DNA of 64,000 nucleotides from positions 1,240,001 to 1,304,000 of the forward strand of contig JAGYVD010000009.1 in NCBI GenBank assembly GCA_021209875.1, written 5' to 3'. The notes under the pieces were generated by a model. The model worked only from the letters and a program-made list of their open reading frames with translations. It ran no database searches and was not told the DNA's origin. A program made the position numbers and the translations under genes. Below, piece after piece: positions 36,080-46,514 of the stretch. Each line of letters opens with the position of its first letter. Positions within the stretch are counted from its first letter, which is position 1. Origin of the DNA: Rosellinia necatrix (lineage: Eukaryota > Ascomycota > Sordariomycetes > Xylariales > Xylariaceae).

Positions 36080-36934
36080 TTATGACGCGGGCGCCTCGGC
36101 CTGAGCCTGAGCCTGGGCCTGGGCACGAACAGAAGGAGGATCGATCGACTTTCCAAAGGATGGCTGGCCACGGTCTCTTAGAATAGGGTAGTGAGCATAA
36201 ATTTGTTTTGTCCGAAGATGAACGGGGATCTGGTCCTTCGGGCTGTTGGGGATCGTCTTCTCAAGTTTCTGGGGTGCTGATTAGCATGCATGCGAGCAGC
36301 AGGGAAACGGGGCTAGCCTCACCAGATTATCGAAGACGCATTGGTTGAGCTTCCATTCTGGCTTTCGGCACTGCCAGAGCTGATGGTTGTTGTTATCGAG
36401 GCATTGCCAATGCTTGCGAAATTCCTCCAGGCAGTGCTTGTTGATGTCGTCGATGCTGCGTTCACAGAGTTATTAGTACCTATGCTACCATCCTCCGGCG
36501 CATCATTCTAATACGGTGAAGACAAAGCGATATTTCGTAGGCGCTCGGAGGGCGTAGGGTTTGATGCATATCGGGATATAGGCTCATTCACGTACACACT
36601 GACAGCGCATCTTGTGACCCGGCGGCCCTCCTTCAGGCATTCAAGCTCGCCCCTGCCCGGCTTCTCGGTCTTGCATTGCATGTAATCATCGTTATAGGCA
36701 CGGCATCGGTCACCGATAAAGAAGGCGGCAGATAACAGAGGCGCAGAAGTCGAGCCGACCTCCTTGACTACGGGGATTGAGTCCGGAAGAGGAGTGGTGT
36801 CATACAGCAGCTGCTGGTTGAAGCTACCAGTATGTCAGCGTTTACTCTCACGGATGGGATGGCCCACGGCCAGGCCAATTGAGCGCTCGCATTATTGTAT
36901 AGAAGGGGACTCACACGGGCTTCCGGGCCGCCAT
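36080..36934 (-). CDS. NADH:ubiquinone oxidoreductase 20.8 kDa subunit (complex I, NDUFA8)
   Basis: Exons 36915-36934, 36596-36823, 36323-36455 and 36080-36268 give 189 residues. This accessory subunit of respiratory complex I sits on the intermembrane-space face and is imported through the Mia40 disulfide relay. The twin CX9C pairs are visible: CRAYNDDYMQC with CLKEGRRVTRC, and CLEEFRKHWQC with CLDNNNHQLWQC, then a further CRKPEWKLNQC. The C-terminal part (QIPVHLRTKQIYAHYP) matches the family, followed by an Ala-Gln repeat (AQAQAQAQAEA). Length is close to the Neurospora subunit (about 20.8 kDa). Exon 1 is only 20 nt and codes MAARKPV with its last codon split. Divergently transcribed from the nucleoporin gene. 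Confidence 0.92.
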
Positions 36935-37650
36935 GTTCGCGATGTCGTCGAGATGCAACAAGTGAGGGCGTTCGTCGAGGAGCTCGGAATATGGAGCATG
37001 GGCAAGTTGGATCAGTAATTGGAGCTGCTGATTGGCTTCCGCCACATGAGGCTTGTTCTGTTGTATTTCACCCACAGTTGAGTGGCAGAATGGTGGCACA
37101 GGGAGCCTATCTAGGCGCCTACTTAGGTACATACTTGGGTACAGCCGCAGAAGGTGGGGATTTTGCGCCAGAGCAGCTGAGCTACCACCTACCAGCACAC
37201 CAGGGAGGTAAGGTAAGTTACCCACAGGCGACGGGCAGAGCACCTATCTGCAAGCTTGGCGGTCTTTTTTGTTTTCGCCAGCAACCCGCAAGGTTCCAAA
37301 CAGTAAACACCAGCGGCAACAAGAGACATCTACAACCGGCCGACATACACAACGGGACAAAGAGCCGCGCTATCCTACGACCGACAGTTTCGCGTCAACA
37401 CAATTGTCACAGCGCTCAACACCGGACACCACACAGCCAGCTGCTTCTTGCTTCAATTGTTTAGCTCCGTCGAGACGCTCTCCCTGACCTCCTAGTTCTT
37501 CAGTCGGTGTACTTTGGTAGCGCTTTGACGGCCGCACGGAACGCGATAGCCTCTGCAGTCCCGCCTGTTCTGGCGCGAGGAAACCTACTCCCCTGCTGTC
37601 GATCCCATTCATATTTTCCCTTCGATACATCTTAACACGGCATCCGCGCA
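36935..37650. promoter_or_regulatory. shared divergent promoter region
   Basis: About 715 bp separate the start codons of the minus-strand complex I gene and the plus-strand nucleoporin gene, so both promoters must lie here. It contains short TAGGCGCCTACTTAGGTAC motifs near 37110-37140 and no supportable reading frame. Confidence 0.6.
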
Positions 37651-37818
37651 ATGTCTCTGTTCGGCAGGCCAGCCGCGCCGACCCTCGGGACGAGCACCGG
37701 TGCATTTGGCCAGCCCACCGCGACGCCTAGCCTCTTTGGCCAGGCTACGAGTCAACCTCGGACGAACCCGTTTGGATCGGCTTTCCTTGGGCAGTCCTCG
37801 ACTCAGCAACAAGCGCAA

Positions 37819-37862
<44 letters not shown>

Positions 37863-38834
37863 ACAGCAACAACAGCCCGCCGCCTCGTCGTTCTTGGGTG
37901 CCAGCCAGGCCACACCGCAGAACGGAACTTCTCTATGGGAGCCAGGTCGGGAATCGTTGAGTATGTACAGTTCTCACTATCTCCTTGGTTGTCTGCCTTC
38001 CTTGCTAACCTGTCCCCCTATAGGCCACAAGCCGGTCACTGAACAAATGGAAACCATTGTGGGAAAATGGGCACCCAATAACCCGAACACGGTTTTCAAA
38101 CACTATTTCTACAACCACGTCGGCCAGGCACGCGTTCCCTTTTATCAACCTAATCCGGGTGAGGATGTTCGGGAATGGGAGCAGGCTGCGCACGACAAGC
38201 CAGATCCCGGTTACGTCCCCGTACTTGCCACTGGATTCGCTGCAGTGAGCGAGCGGCTAAAGATACAGGAGCAAGTGTTGACGAAGTATCGACATACCCT
38301 GCATTCGATAAATAATTGCCTCGATGCGATTCTATCCCAGCAAGACCTTCAGACGAGCGTAAGGGCTTTAAATGCGCGCAGGAAACACACCATACTGCGG
38401 CAGCGATGCCTGGCCTTGGCTACAAAAGTCCAGGTTTTGCGGAACAGGGGATATTCCCTTGACAAGGACGAAGATGAGTTGAAGATGAAGCTGGAAACAC
38501 TGGATCAAGGCTTGACGGATCCCGCCCTGAGCGCGCGAACCGAGGAACTATGGAGCCGCCTGCTACTTCTCAGGGGTTACGCTGATACTCTACGGAATGA
38601 AGTCGAGCGCCGAGGTGCCGAAGCCCAGGAGGGACTCGGGAAAGAGGCTGAGGCGAAAGCAAAAAAGGTATGGCGGACCGAAGTTTTTACAATACTCCGC
38701 CGGAAGCACATGATATACTGACTACAAGCACTTAGATTCTGGAAGACTACGATAAACAGCTTCAGACCCTAAAAGCTCAGGTTGAATCTATCAAGAAAGA
38801 CTTCGATGAATGGCAGGCCGAGTCGAAGTCATAG
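37651..38834 (+). CDS. nuclear pore protein Nup57/Nup54
   Basis: Exons 37651-37960, 38024-38667 and 38736-38834 give 350 residues. This is a channel nucleoporin that forms the central Nsp1/Nup62-Nup57/Nup54-Nup49/Nup58 trimer of coiled coils. The N-terminus has a short FG region (SLFGRP, GAFGQP, SLFGQ, NPFGSAF), then a polyglutamine run of about 20, then the conserved Nup54 alpha/beta region (HYFYNHVGQARVPFYQP, EQAAHDKPDPGYVPVLATGF) and long helices (ERLKIQEQVLTKYRHTLHSI, LNARRKHTILRQRCLALATKVQVLRNRGY) ending with a coiled coil in exon 3. It has fewer FG repeats than yeast Nup57. Intron 1 is 63 nt and open in frame, so its retention would insert 21 residues. Confidence 0.92.
37803..37876 (+). 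repeat. CAG/CAA polyglutamine tract
   Basis: This is a run of CAG and CAA codons in exon 1 of the nucleoporin gene. It codes about 20 consecutive Gln between the FG region and the conserved domain. CAA interruptions are scattered through the run, which usually lowers slippage. Confidence 0.9.
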
Positions 38835-39442
38835 CCCTCAGTCGAAACTCTGGTCAATTTGACATAGCATAGTGCCGTCTATTTAGATGCCCGCAGCGTC
38901 AGGTTATGGAAAGGGATATAGGTTTCTGGAGATAATTATGCTCGTACATCACGATGTTCAGCTGGCCGTAAGAAAATGCATAAACTACGGCGTTCCGAGG
39001 CGCTCGCGGGCGACTGATTTTTATAAGATCTTCATTAATCGCCGGAGGATTCTCGTTTGTCTTGATATACGAGTTTGAGGTTCTGATTTTTGCGTCGTAC
39101 CCCTGCTGCTATGTTCTCGTGTCGGTCGTAAAAGACGAAGCGGTATTGAATACCCTCATTAATATCGATGTACCGATGCCTTCCCCCCAGGTCGCCTTTG
39201 CTTCGTTTCGGGTGCGTTCCTGGTTCCGTACCGCTACGCCCCGCGCATATATATACATATATATATATATGCGCATATTGTACAGTCTATTCTTGCTATA
39301 ACCGAAGCCTGGCTCGTGTACACATCATTGTAACATAGACAGCGTAGGTAGCGGTTCGCTCCAGGGTTGTCGTCTCGTTTTCAATCGGGTGCCCCCGACG
39401 CTACCGCCGGGGCCTTGTTACGTGCGGGGTGTCTACATTCGG
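38835..39442. other. convergent intergenic region
   Basis: This is the 3' flank of both the nucleoporin gene and Tom5. It contains an AT dinucleotide tract at about 39246-39275 (ATATATACATATATAT). No gene seen. Confidence 0.5.
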
Positions 39443-39772
39443 CTAGAAAATGCTGGAGACAGCTTCAACAACGAATGGAGCTGGGAGGGAATGTTTGTTA
39501 GCGGATGCCTTGTGAAACCAATGGGTCCAGTCTCGGCATGCGGTGATCAACATACAGAAATATAAGACGACGGCAGTGGTGAGGAATTGCTTGACGGTCC
39601 AGGTTGACTCTTCTTCAAGCAGCTGGATCTCCTCCTCGGAGAGTTGTGGGGGTGCAACTATGTTAATCGAGAGATATCAGCGATTGCCTATCTGAGATGA
39701 TGCACGGGGGCGAAGTTATGCGTCGACGCGATCAAAGCAGCTGGGCAGTAAGAACTCACATCCGCCGAACAT
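39443..39772 (-). CDS. mitochondrial import receptor subunit Tom5
   Basis: Three small exons, 39760-39772 (13 nt), 39556-39657 (102 nt) and 39443-39480 (38 nt), give 50 residues. None of the exons stands out as an open frame alone. Tom5 is the small tail-anchored subunit of the outer-membrane TOM complex that helps pass preproteins to the Tom40 channel. The product begins MFGGFAPPQLSEEEIQ, an acidic N-terminus facing the cytosol, then WTVKQFLTTAVVLYF, the membrane helix with its conserved proline in the next codons (SPF), and ends VVEAVSSIF. Order, length and the MFGG start match fungal Tom5. Splice phases are 1 and 1. Convergent with the nucleoporin gene and divergent from the glycine decarboxylase gene. 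Confidence 0.88.
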
Positions 39773-40693
39773 GGTGAGAGTATAACACAGTAGGTAAGGG
39801 GATGACGTAGTTTGTTGGGTTTGAGATTTGTGATTGTGCGTGGAGAAGGCGGCAGTTGGGACGACGGGAAACCAATTCGCGATATGCAATTGTAAACCTG
39901 ATTAATGAGACACAGGTATAGATGTCATTGATTATTTTCGCAGGCCTAAATTTTCTTGCACGGGTTCCCACCCGGTTGGGTCCATGTGGCGGTTGCATTG
40001 TGGCGTTTTACACAGGTAGGTAAGGCATGTAGTATGTAGTAAGTAGGTAAGGTGCCTGGGTAGGTGCCGGCTTAGCTGGCGGCAGACCTACCTCTTGCAT
40101 CACACTTGAGCCGCAACCTACGCACTAAATACCGTCTGACATGACATGTGCTCCAACTATACCGTAGGGAGTCCCTGGTCTCTGGTAATCGAAAACTAGT
40201 AGGACAAATGACTTGGGGAACCAGAATGTCTTACCTAACCAGTACGTACAGGAGGCAATAGATAACACGACTTTGTATATCGAGGTACCCGCCATGCCGT
40301 GCTAACCAAGTGGACGGGCTAATATGCCTCTAGTACCTGGAGATACCTGGATCGAGCTTACTAAAATGAAGAGGCTTATCGGCCAGCCGGTATCGTCACT
40401 GCCGCCAGAGTTAATTGGACCCTAGCAGCAGACCGATAGCCAAAAAACAGAAACAGGCCATGTCTCATCCGAATCTACCCGCTATCAAATGCCACCAGGT
40501 CCACGGTGCCTGGGCTTATCTCGATATCTCGCACCACCATCGGTAGACCATCCGAGCCGATGACGGCTAGGTCGATGTACATAGTCATGTACATGCCTAG
40601 TAGTCATGTACATAGCCATGTATACATAGGCCAGACTTTTTGCCGCCAGCAATCCTTCGCTCCCCGTCCCTCTATTTCTCCCGGTGCGTGGAC

Positions 40694-40765
40694 ATTGGCT
40701 GTGACACTGGCTGGGACACTGACTGGGACACTGACTGGGACACTGACTGCGGCATTGGCTGTGGG
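40694..40765 (+). repeat. 12-bp minisatellite, six units
   Basis: Six contiguous 12-bp units: ATTGGCTGTGAC, ACTGGCTGGGAC, ACTGACTGGGAC twice, ACTGACTGCGGC and ATTGGCTGTGGG. The outer units match each other better than the inner ones. It lies about 400 bp before the glycine decarboxylase start codon. Confidence 0.9.
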
Positions 40766-41045
40766 TGCCTCGGATTGACTGCATTTGCATTGGGCCATTG
40801 GGGACCCGAACCACTCGAGCTCTGTACCGTAGGCCCGGAATCCGTCCTTTTCTTCTCTTACCCACGGACGGTGCCGAGGTCTCCGTACTCTGCTCTTTGG
40901 CCAACCCGCCCCAGCATGACCGCATAATACCACTCCCCCCCAAACCTACCCAGCTACACCACTTTATTACTTTGGGCCATCTGCTATACCCTCCTGTGCT
41001 ACCGTCTACCGTCTAGGTACACGCACAGTTTCCTTGTTGGATTGC

Positions 41046-41069
41046 GCAACGGCAACGGCAACGGCAACG
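41046..41069 (+). repeat. GGCAAC hexamer tract
   Basis: About four GGCAAC units lie some 100 bp before the glycine decarboxylase start codon, probably in the 5' leader. Confidence 0.7.
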
Positions 41070-41167
41070 ACAGAGCGTCGGCGCCAGCCATCTCCGTGGC
41101 CAATTCCCATTGCTCTAGAGCGCAAGCCCGACTCTAAGCGAAGCAGAAGTGAGCACCTTTGTTGAAA

Positions 41168-44100
41168 ATGGCTTCCCTGGCGCGGGCTATCCCACGGCGC
41201 CTAGGCCAGCTCTCGGCTCAATCGCGGGTCTCTTCTCTTCACCCTCGTCTCTTCACGACCGCTACCAGGGTATGCCGAGGGTACGGCGATCCGGTCAGCA
41301 ACCCCACTACGGGGCGCAGGGCCTTCTCTCACACCTCCGTGCTGTCGGCCGGCGAAGACGTCAACTCGGTTCCGCACTCAGTGGCCGCTACAATCGCCTT
41401 CCAGCCGTTGGATACCTTTGCCCGCCGCCATATCGGTCCGGACGACGCCGACACGGCCGAGATGCTCAAGGCCCTGTCGCCCCCTGTCCGAGATCTAGAC
41501 GATTTCGTTTCCCAGGTTTTGCCACCAGACATCAGAGCTCAGTCGAGCTTGAAGCTTGACAGGACGCCCGGCAGCTCCGAGTCGGATCTCTCTAAAATAG
41601 TCAATGAGTATATCTCCGACATTTCCGTGCAAAAGAGTTTCATCGGCATGGGCTACTATGGGTCCCATACGCCTGCCGTTATCCAGCGGAACGTGCTGGA
41701 AAATCCGGCTTGGTACACGAGCTACACCCCCTACCAGCCCGAGATCAGCCAAGGACGGTTGGAGTCCTTGGTCAATTTCCAAACCATGGTCACCGACCTT
41801 ACTGCGCTCCCCATTGCCAACGCTAGCTTGCTCGACGAGGGAACTGCCGCTGCGGAGGCCATGACGCTTTCTATGAATTCCCTTTCTACCTCGAGGGCCA
41901 AGAGACCAAACAAAACATACGTCGTCTCCACGACAATGCACCCTCAGACTATTTCGGTCATGCGTGGACGTGCCGAGGGTTTTGGTATCACAATACTTCC
42001 ACTGGATCTTTCCCAGGGGGAAAGCCATACCAAGATAGAGGCTCTGGGTGATGACCTCGTCGGCGTTATGGTGCAGTATCCCGATACATATGGTGGTGTG
42101 GATGACCACAGTGCCCTTGCCGAGATTGTACATAAACAAGGTGCTCTCCTCAGTGTGGCGACTGATTTGTTGGCCTTGACCATGTTGAAGCCCCCTGGAG
42201 AATGGGGCGCGGATATTGCTTTTGGTACTGCACAGCGTTTCGGTATTCCTCTCGGCTATGGCGGGCCTCATTCGGCCTTTTTCTCCGTTACTGAGAAACA
42301 TAAGCGTAGGATCCCTGGCAGATTGGTTGGCTTGTCTAAGGATCGAATGGGTCGTAATGCATACAGACTAGCACTGCAAACCCGCGAACAGCATATTCGC
42401 CGAGAAAAAGCAACCAGCAATGTCTGCACCTCGCAAGCGTTGTTGGCCAATATGAGTGCTCTCTATGCTATATACCATGGACCTGAAGGTCTCAGGGCTA
42501 TTGCAGAGAGGACGATTCGTGGGGCTAGGGCCATCCAAGCCGGTGCCGAGGAAACCGGCTTCACGGTTTCCAAGAGCAAGCTAGGGAAGGATGGCCGCGT
42601 CATGTTCGACACGGTAGTTGTTGATTTCGGCACAAATTCTCTCAGACAACAATTCATTACGATGTCCAGGGAACAGGGCATTCTCGTTCGCCCCATTGGC
42701 CAAGAGAAAGTAGGAATCTCAGTTGACGAAACGACGGGATTTGATGATATATCCACCATTCTGGGGATATTTCGTGCGGTTCGCCAGGGAACATTAAACA
42801 TTGATTCCTCAGCTAATAAGAAACTGGCGGAACAACTTCTGTCTAAGGAGGCAGGCCCATTGAATATCCCTGACGCTCTCCGGCGAACGTCTAGCTTCAT
42901 GACACATCCTGTTTTCAATACGCATCACTCCGAAACGGAAATCTTACGTTATATCCATCACCTTCAGTCGAAAGATCTATCTCTGGTTCATTCTATGATT
43001 CCTCTTGGCTCCTGCACCATGAAACTCAACGGAACGACCGAGATGTCTCTCATTACGAAGCCTGAATTCTCCAAAATACACCCGTATACCCCTGACACCT
43101 TTGTTCAAGGATACCGGAGACTCCTAAGTCACTTTTCCGAGCAGCTAGCAGAGATAACGGGAATGGATAGTGTATCCCTCCAACCGAACTCCGGAGCTCA
43201 AGGAGAGTTCGCCGGACTCCGCAGCATCAGGGAGTTCCACAAAGCCAACAGGTCCGGCGGAAAAGACCGCGATATCTGTCTTATTCCAGTGTCCGCTCAC
43301 GGTACAAACCCCGCCTCGGCTGCCATGGCAGGCATGCGCGTGGTTCCAGTCAAATGTAACACCGAAAATGGCAATCTCGACTTGACAGATCTTGAAGCAA
43401 AATGCAAACAATACCAAGATCAGCTTGGAGCTATCATGGTTACATATCCTAGTACATACGGTGTTTTTGAGCCTGAAATCAAGAAAGTGTGCCAAATTGT
43501 TCACGACCACGGCGGTCAGGTCTATATGGATGGCGCCAACATGAACGCTCAAATTGGCCTATGTTCCCCGGGAGAGATTGGGGCAGACGTCTGCCACCTT
43601 AATCTGCACAAAACCTTCTGTATCCCCCATGGCGGAGGTGGGCCAGGTGTAGGACCAATCTGTGTTAAGAGTCATCTCGCCCCTTTTCTGCCAGGTAGCC
43701 CAGCACCATTGAATGCTGAAGGTGGTGGTTTCGAAGGCTCTGTAAAAGGCACGGCCGTAAGCAGCGCTGAGTATGGCAGCGCAAGCATCAACCTTATCAG
43801 CTGGGCTTACAACACGTTGATGGGTAAGTGCTCTTTTGTTGCCATGTGCACATCTTGGTATTACAGACACAGTTATTGACTCTTCCGCTAGGCCCTAATG
43901 GACTCACACACGCCACTAAGATCACGTTGCTCAATGCCAACTACATTCTTTCCCGCCTTAAGCCTTACTATCAAGTACTCTATGTCAACGAGAATAGTAG
44001 ATGCGCCCACGAATTTATTCTAGATACTCGGTCGTTCAGCAAGACCGCTGGTGTTGAGGCCATTGATATCGCCAAGCGTCTCCAGGATTACGGATTTCAC

Positions 44101-44529
44101 GCACCGACGATGAGCTGGCCTGTCCCTAATACATTGATGATTGAGCCAACGGAAAGCGAGAGCAAAGAGGAGCTTGACCGGTTTATTGATGCCCTTATCA
44201 GCATCCGCGGGGAGATTCGTGAAATTGAAGAGGGTAAGGTGCCTCGTAATGGAAACGTTCTAAAGAATGCACCCCACCCTATCCAGGACTTTATTGAGGG
44301 CGATGGAGCCGGCAAATGGGAGCGGAGCTACTCAAGAGAGAAGGCAGCATACCCGCTCCCATGGCTTAAGGAAAAGAAATTCTGGCCTAGTGTCGCTCGA
44401 ATTGACGACGGTAAGTCAATCCTTCCGATATCGCTTTTTAAGTAGCCCAATAAGCTGACCTCTGTAGCCTATGGCGATCTGAACTTGTTCTGCACATGTC
44501 CTCCAGTTGAGGACACCACCGGCCATTAA
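41168..44529 (+). CDS. glycine dehydrogenase (decarboxylating), P-protein of the glycine cleavage system
   Basis: Exons 41168-43823, 43892-44410 and 44468-44529 give 1078 residues. The enzyme is the PLP-dependent P-protein: it decarboxylates glycine and passes the aminomethyl group to the lipoyl arm of H-protein in the mitochondrial matrix. The start is the first ATG ([14 protein letters not shown]), giving an Arg/Ser-rich import presequence without acidic residues. Both halves of the duplicated fold are present: [39 protein letters not shown] and [13 protein letters not shown] in the N-terminal half, and [19 protein letters not shown], [27 protein letters not shown] and the PLP-lysine motif NLHKTF (Lys815) followed by a Gly-rich loop in the C-terminal half. 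The full length and all motifs point to a working enzyme. The last exon codes the Cys-containing tail [11 protein letters not shown] seen in the family. Confidence 0.97.
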
Positions 44530-45771
44530 GTTACGGGATAAACTGGTTGGTAATTTTTTTTTGGGGGCATACCTCCGCTGTTTTTTATTCGCGGCAACCA
44601 TACATTTCAATATCATCCAATGTTCAACATCATGGAGCATCGGCGTCCCGGGTCATGCGCGCCGGCATCTGATTTCCCAGGGTTCTGGTGTACCGGACGG
44701 AGTATTCTTCAACATGGCATAGAGATATCCCTACGGCATTCAACTACGTGGCTTCAGCTCCTTTAACTGAGCGAAGAAATCGGGGTGGTCATCGTGTTAT
44801 ACCTCATAATCTGGTTGTGCGCAGCGTTGTTTCAACACGCACCGAATAGATAGAATACAAGGTAGAAAAAGGAGCTTGGAGTACATGGAAACCCCTCAAA
44901 TGGGGCATCTTACAAATAGATGATCGAATTTCAAAGATAAAAACCTATCTGTTCTAGTATTAAATCTATTATGGGTATGTATTGTTCGTGAGTACTGCAG
45001 CAAATTAATAATAAGCTGCTGCCCAAGACCACGTGCAGGCCGTATTGATAGGGACCACGTTGACGAAATGCACGCTCCCGCAGTCGCAGTTGATGCACAT
45101 ACCGTAAGAATCCTCAGCAAGGGTAAACACCGTCGGAAGACGTACGATAACTACGTCGGATGTAACTTTCTCATTTTATTCCACACCCTAGCCCCTAGAT
45201 AGTGCCGGCCGTTTTTCTCGCCCCGGTCGGCCGAATCAATGTCCTTCATGTCTTCGTGAGTACATATTATCGTAGAGTCCTCGTCGGACAAAATCGCGCG
45301 ATGGTCGGACAATACGAGGCAAGACAAATGCGTCATCTCCGCTATGCCGTCTCACCAGCATATGCTGCAAATCCGGCGAGCTAAAACGGGCATCGAAATG
45401 TGGAACCGACGTGATCTCACCGCCGCCCAACCAACACTCACGGGGGCCAAGGACTCGGAGGGGAAGGACTTGGAGAACGATGAAGGCGAGAAGGGAGCAG
45501 CTAACGATTCTTTTGAATACACGACCGTCAGGACTAAAGCGCAACATATATCTAATGTGCTCTGTAGTCCAGAGTGCATCTTTTAAAAAAGCATAATACT
45601 TACAGTCCCCTGGTTTATTTACTTAGAAATATATACTTGAAACCATATATTTGTTAAAAAAAAAAAAAAACACATACTCATACATACACTCACACACCCA
45701 CACCCACACTTATATACACGTATACATACATATATACATACATACATACGTACCAAAAAAAAAAAACAGAA
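44530..45771. other. intergenic
   Basis: This is the 3' flank of the decarboxylase gene and the upstream region of the GNAT gene. A minus-strand open frame (45236-45547) would give a 103-residue product with one hydrophobic segment near its N-terminus, but I see no domain and do not call it. The last 120 bp is low complexity (A runs, CACA and ACATACATA). Confidence 0.45.
45657..45770 (+). repeat. poly-A / CA-rich / ACAT microsatellite
   Basis: This runs from an A run of about 14 through CACACA and TACATACATA units to a second A run of about 12 that ends at the start codon of the GNAT gene. It must form the gene's immediate leader. Confidence 0.85.
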
Positions 45772-46514
45772 ATGGCCTCGGAAACCACATCCAAAGTCCG
45801 AGTGAAAACGACGCTGCCGGTGCACCCGTACCCGCCGAACGCGGCGCGGGAGCCGACCAGGACGGCGACGGGGCGGCTGGTGCTCCGGGCGCTGGGGCCG
45901 GGGGACCTGGGGGCGCTGCACGAGCTGCGGACGCAGGCGGAGGTGATGGCGCGGACGGCGCTCGGGGCGGCGGACGCGGACGCGGACGCGACGCGGGCGA
46001 AGCTCGACCCGTTCCTGGGCCCGCGCGACGCGGACACCTTCAACCCGGCCATCTGCCTCGCCGACGGCGGCGGCGGGCCCGGCGAGCTCGTCGGGCTCGG
46101 CGGCGTCTCGGCCCCGCCGGGCTCCTCCGCCCCCGGCTGGCCCGAGGTCGGCTACATGCTGCGCCGCGAGCACTGGGGCCGCGGCCACGCCACCGACTTC
46201 CTCCGCGCCTTCCTGGCCCTCTGGTGGGCGCTGCCGAGGACCGGCCCCGTCGAGCTCGACGTCGACCCCGCTCCCTCCTCCTCGCCCCCGCCCCCACCCC
46301 CGCTCCTGGGCACGCGGACGACGACGACGACGTCGTCGTCGTCGATGAGATGCTGTGCGCCGTCGTCGAAGAGGACAACGCCGCCAGCCGCCGCGTCCTG
46401 GAGAAGGCCGGCTTCGCGCGCTTCGCGAGCTGGGTCGTGCCCTCGCGCAGGCCCGGCTCCGAGGGCCGGCCCGTCACGCTCGTCGGGTTCGTCGTCGCGC
46501 GGCCGAAGGCTTAG
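45772..46514 (+). CDS. GNAT-family N-acetyltransferase, frame switch inside
   Basis: The N-terminal part, read from the ATG at 45772, has RLVLRALGPGDLGALHELR, the PAICLADG strand and the acetyl-CoA motif region EVGYMLRREHWGRGHATDFL. The typical C-terminal part, DNAASRRVLEKAGFARFASW up to RPKA and stop at 46514, lies in another frame. The change falls in 46261-46349, a poly-C and GAC/GTC-repeat stretch. Two readings are possible. One is an 89-nt intron (exons 45772-46260 and 46350-46514, GT-AG ends, frame kept, 217 residues, join at GPVELD-MLCAVVEED). The other is a one-base indel, real or from sequencing, in the C runs. The donor GTCGAC is weak and no branch site is obvious. The gene resembles fungal GNATs of the RimJ-like group; substrate unknown. 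GC is far above the flanks. Confidence 0.7.

Larger units (their letters stand above)
39773..41167. other. divergent intergenic region, Tom5 / glycine decarboxylase
   Basis: It holds both promoters. Contents: a TAGGTAGG/GTAGTA cluster near 40015-40065, a CATGTACATAG repeat near 40577-40625, a six-unit 12-bp minisatellite (40694-40765) and a GGCAAC tract at 41046-41069 in the presumed leader of the decarboxylase gene. The antisense Cys/Ser/Gln open frame here comes from the minisatellite. Confidence 0.5.

Noticed and set aside
40485..40943. Minus-strand frame with repeated Gln-Cys-x-Ser units
   Set aside because: The repeats come from the 12-bp minisatellite; the flanking sequence has no coding character.
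41495..42301. 268-residue minus-strand frame
   Set aside because: It lies opposite the glycine decarboxylase coding sequence, with no domain and no splice-supported extension.
45651..46514. 287-residue plus-strand frame over the GNAT gene
   Set aside because: Its first half is Ala/Arg/Gly/Asp low complexity without any domain and starts within simple repeats. Only its last ~55 codons are real, as the C-terminus of the GNAT protein.
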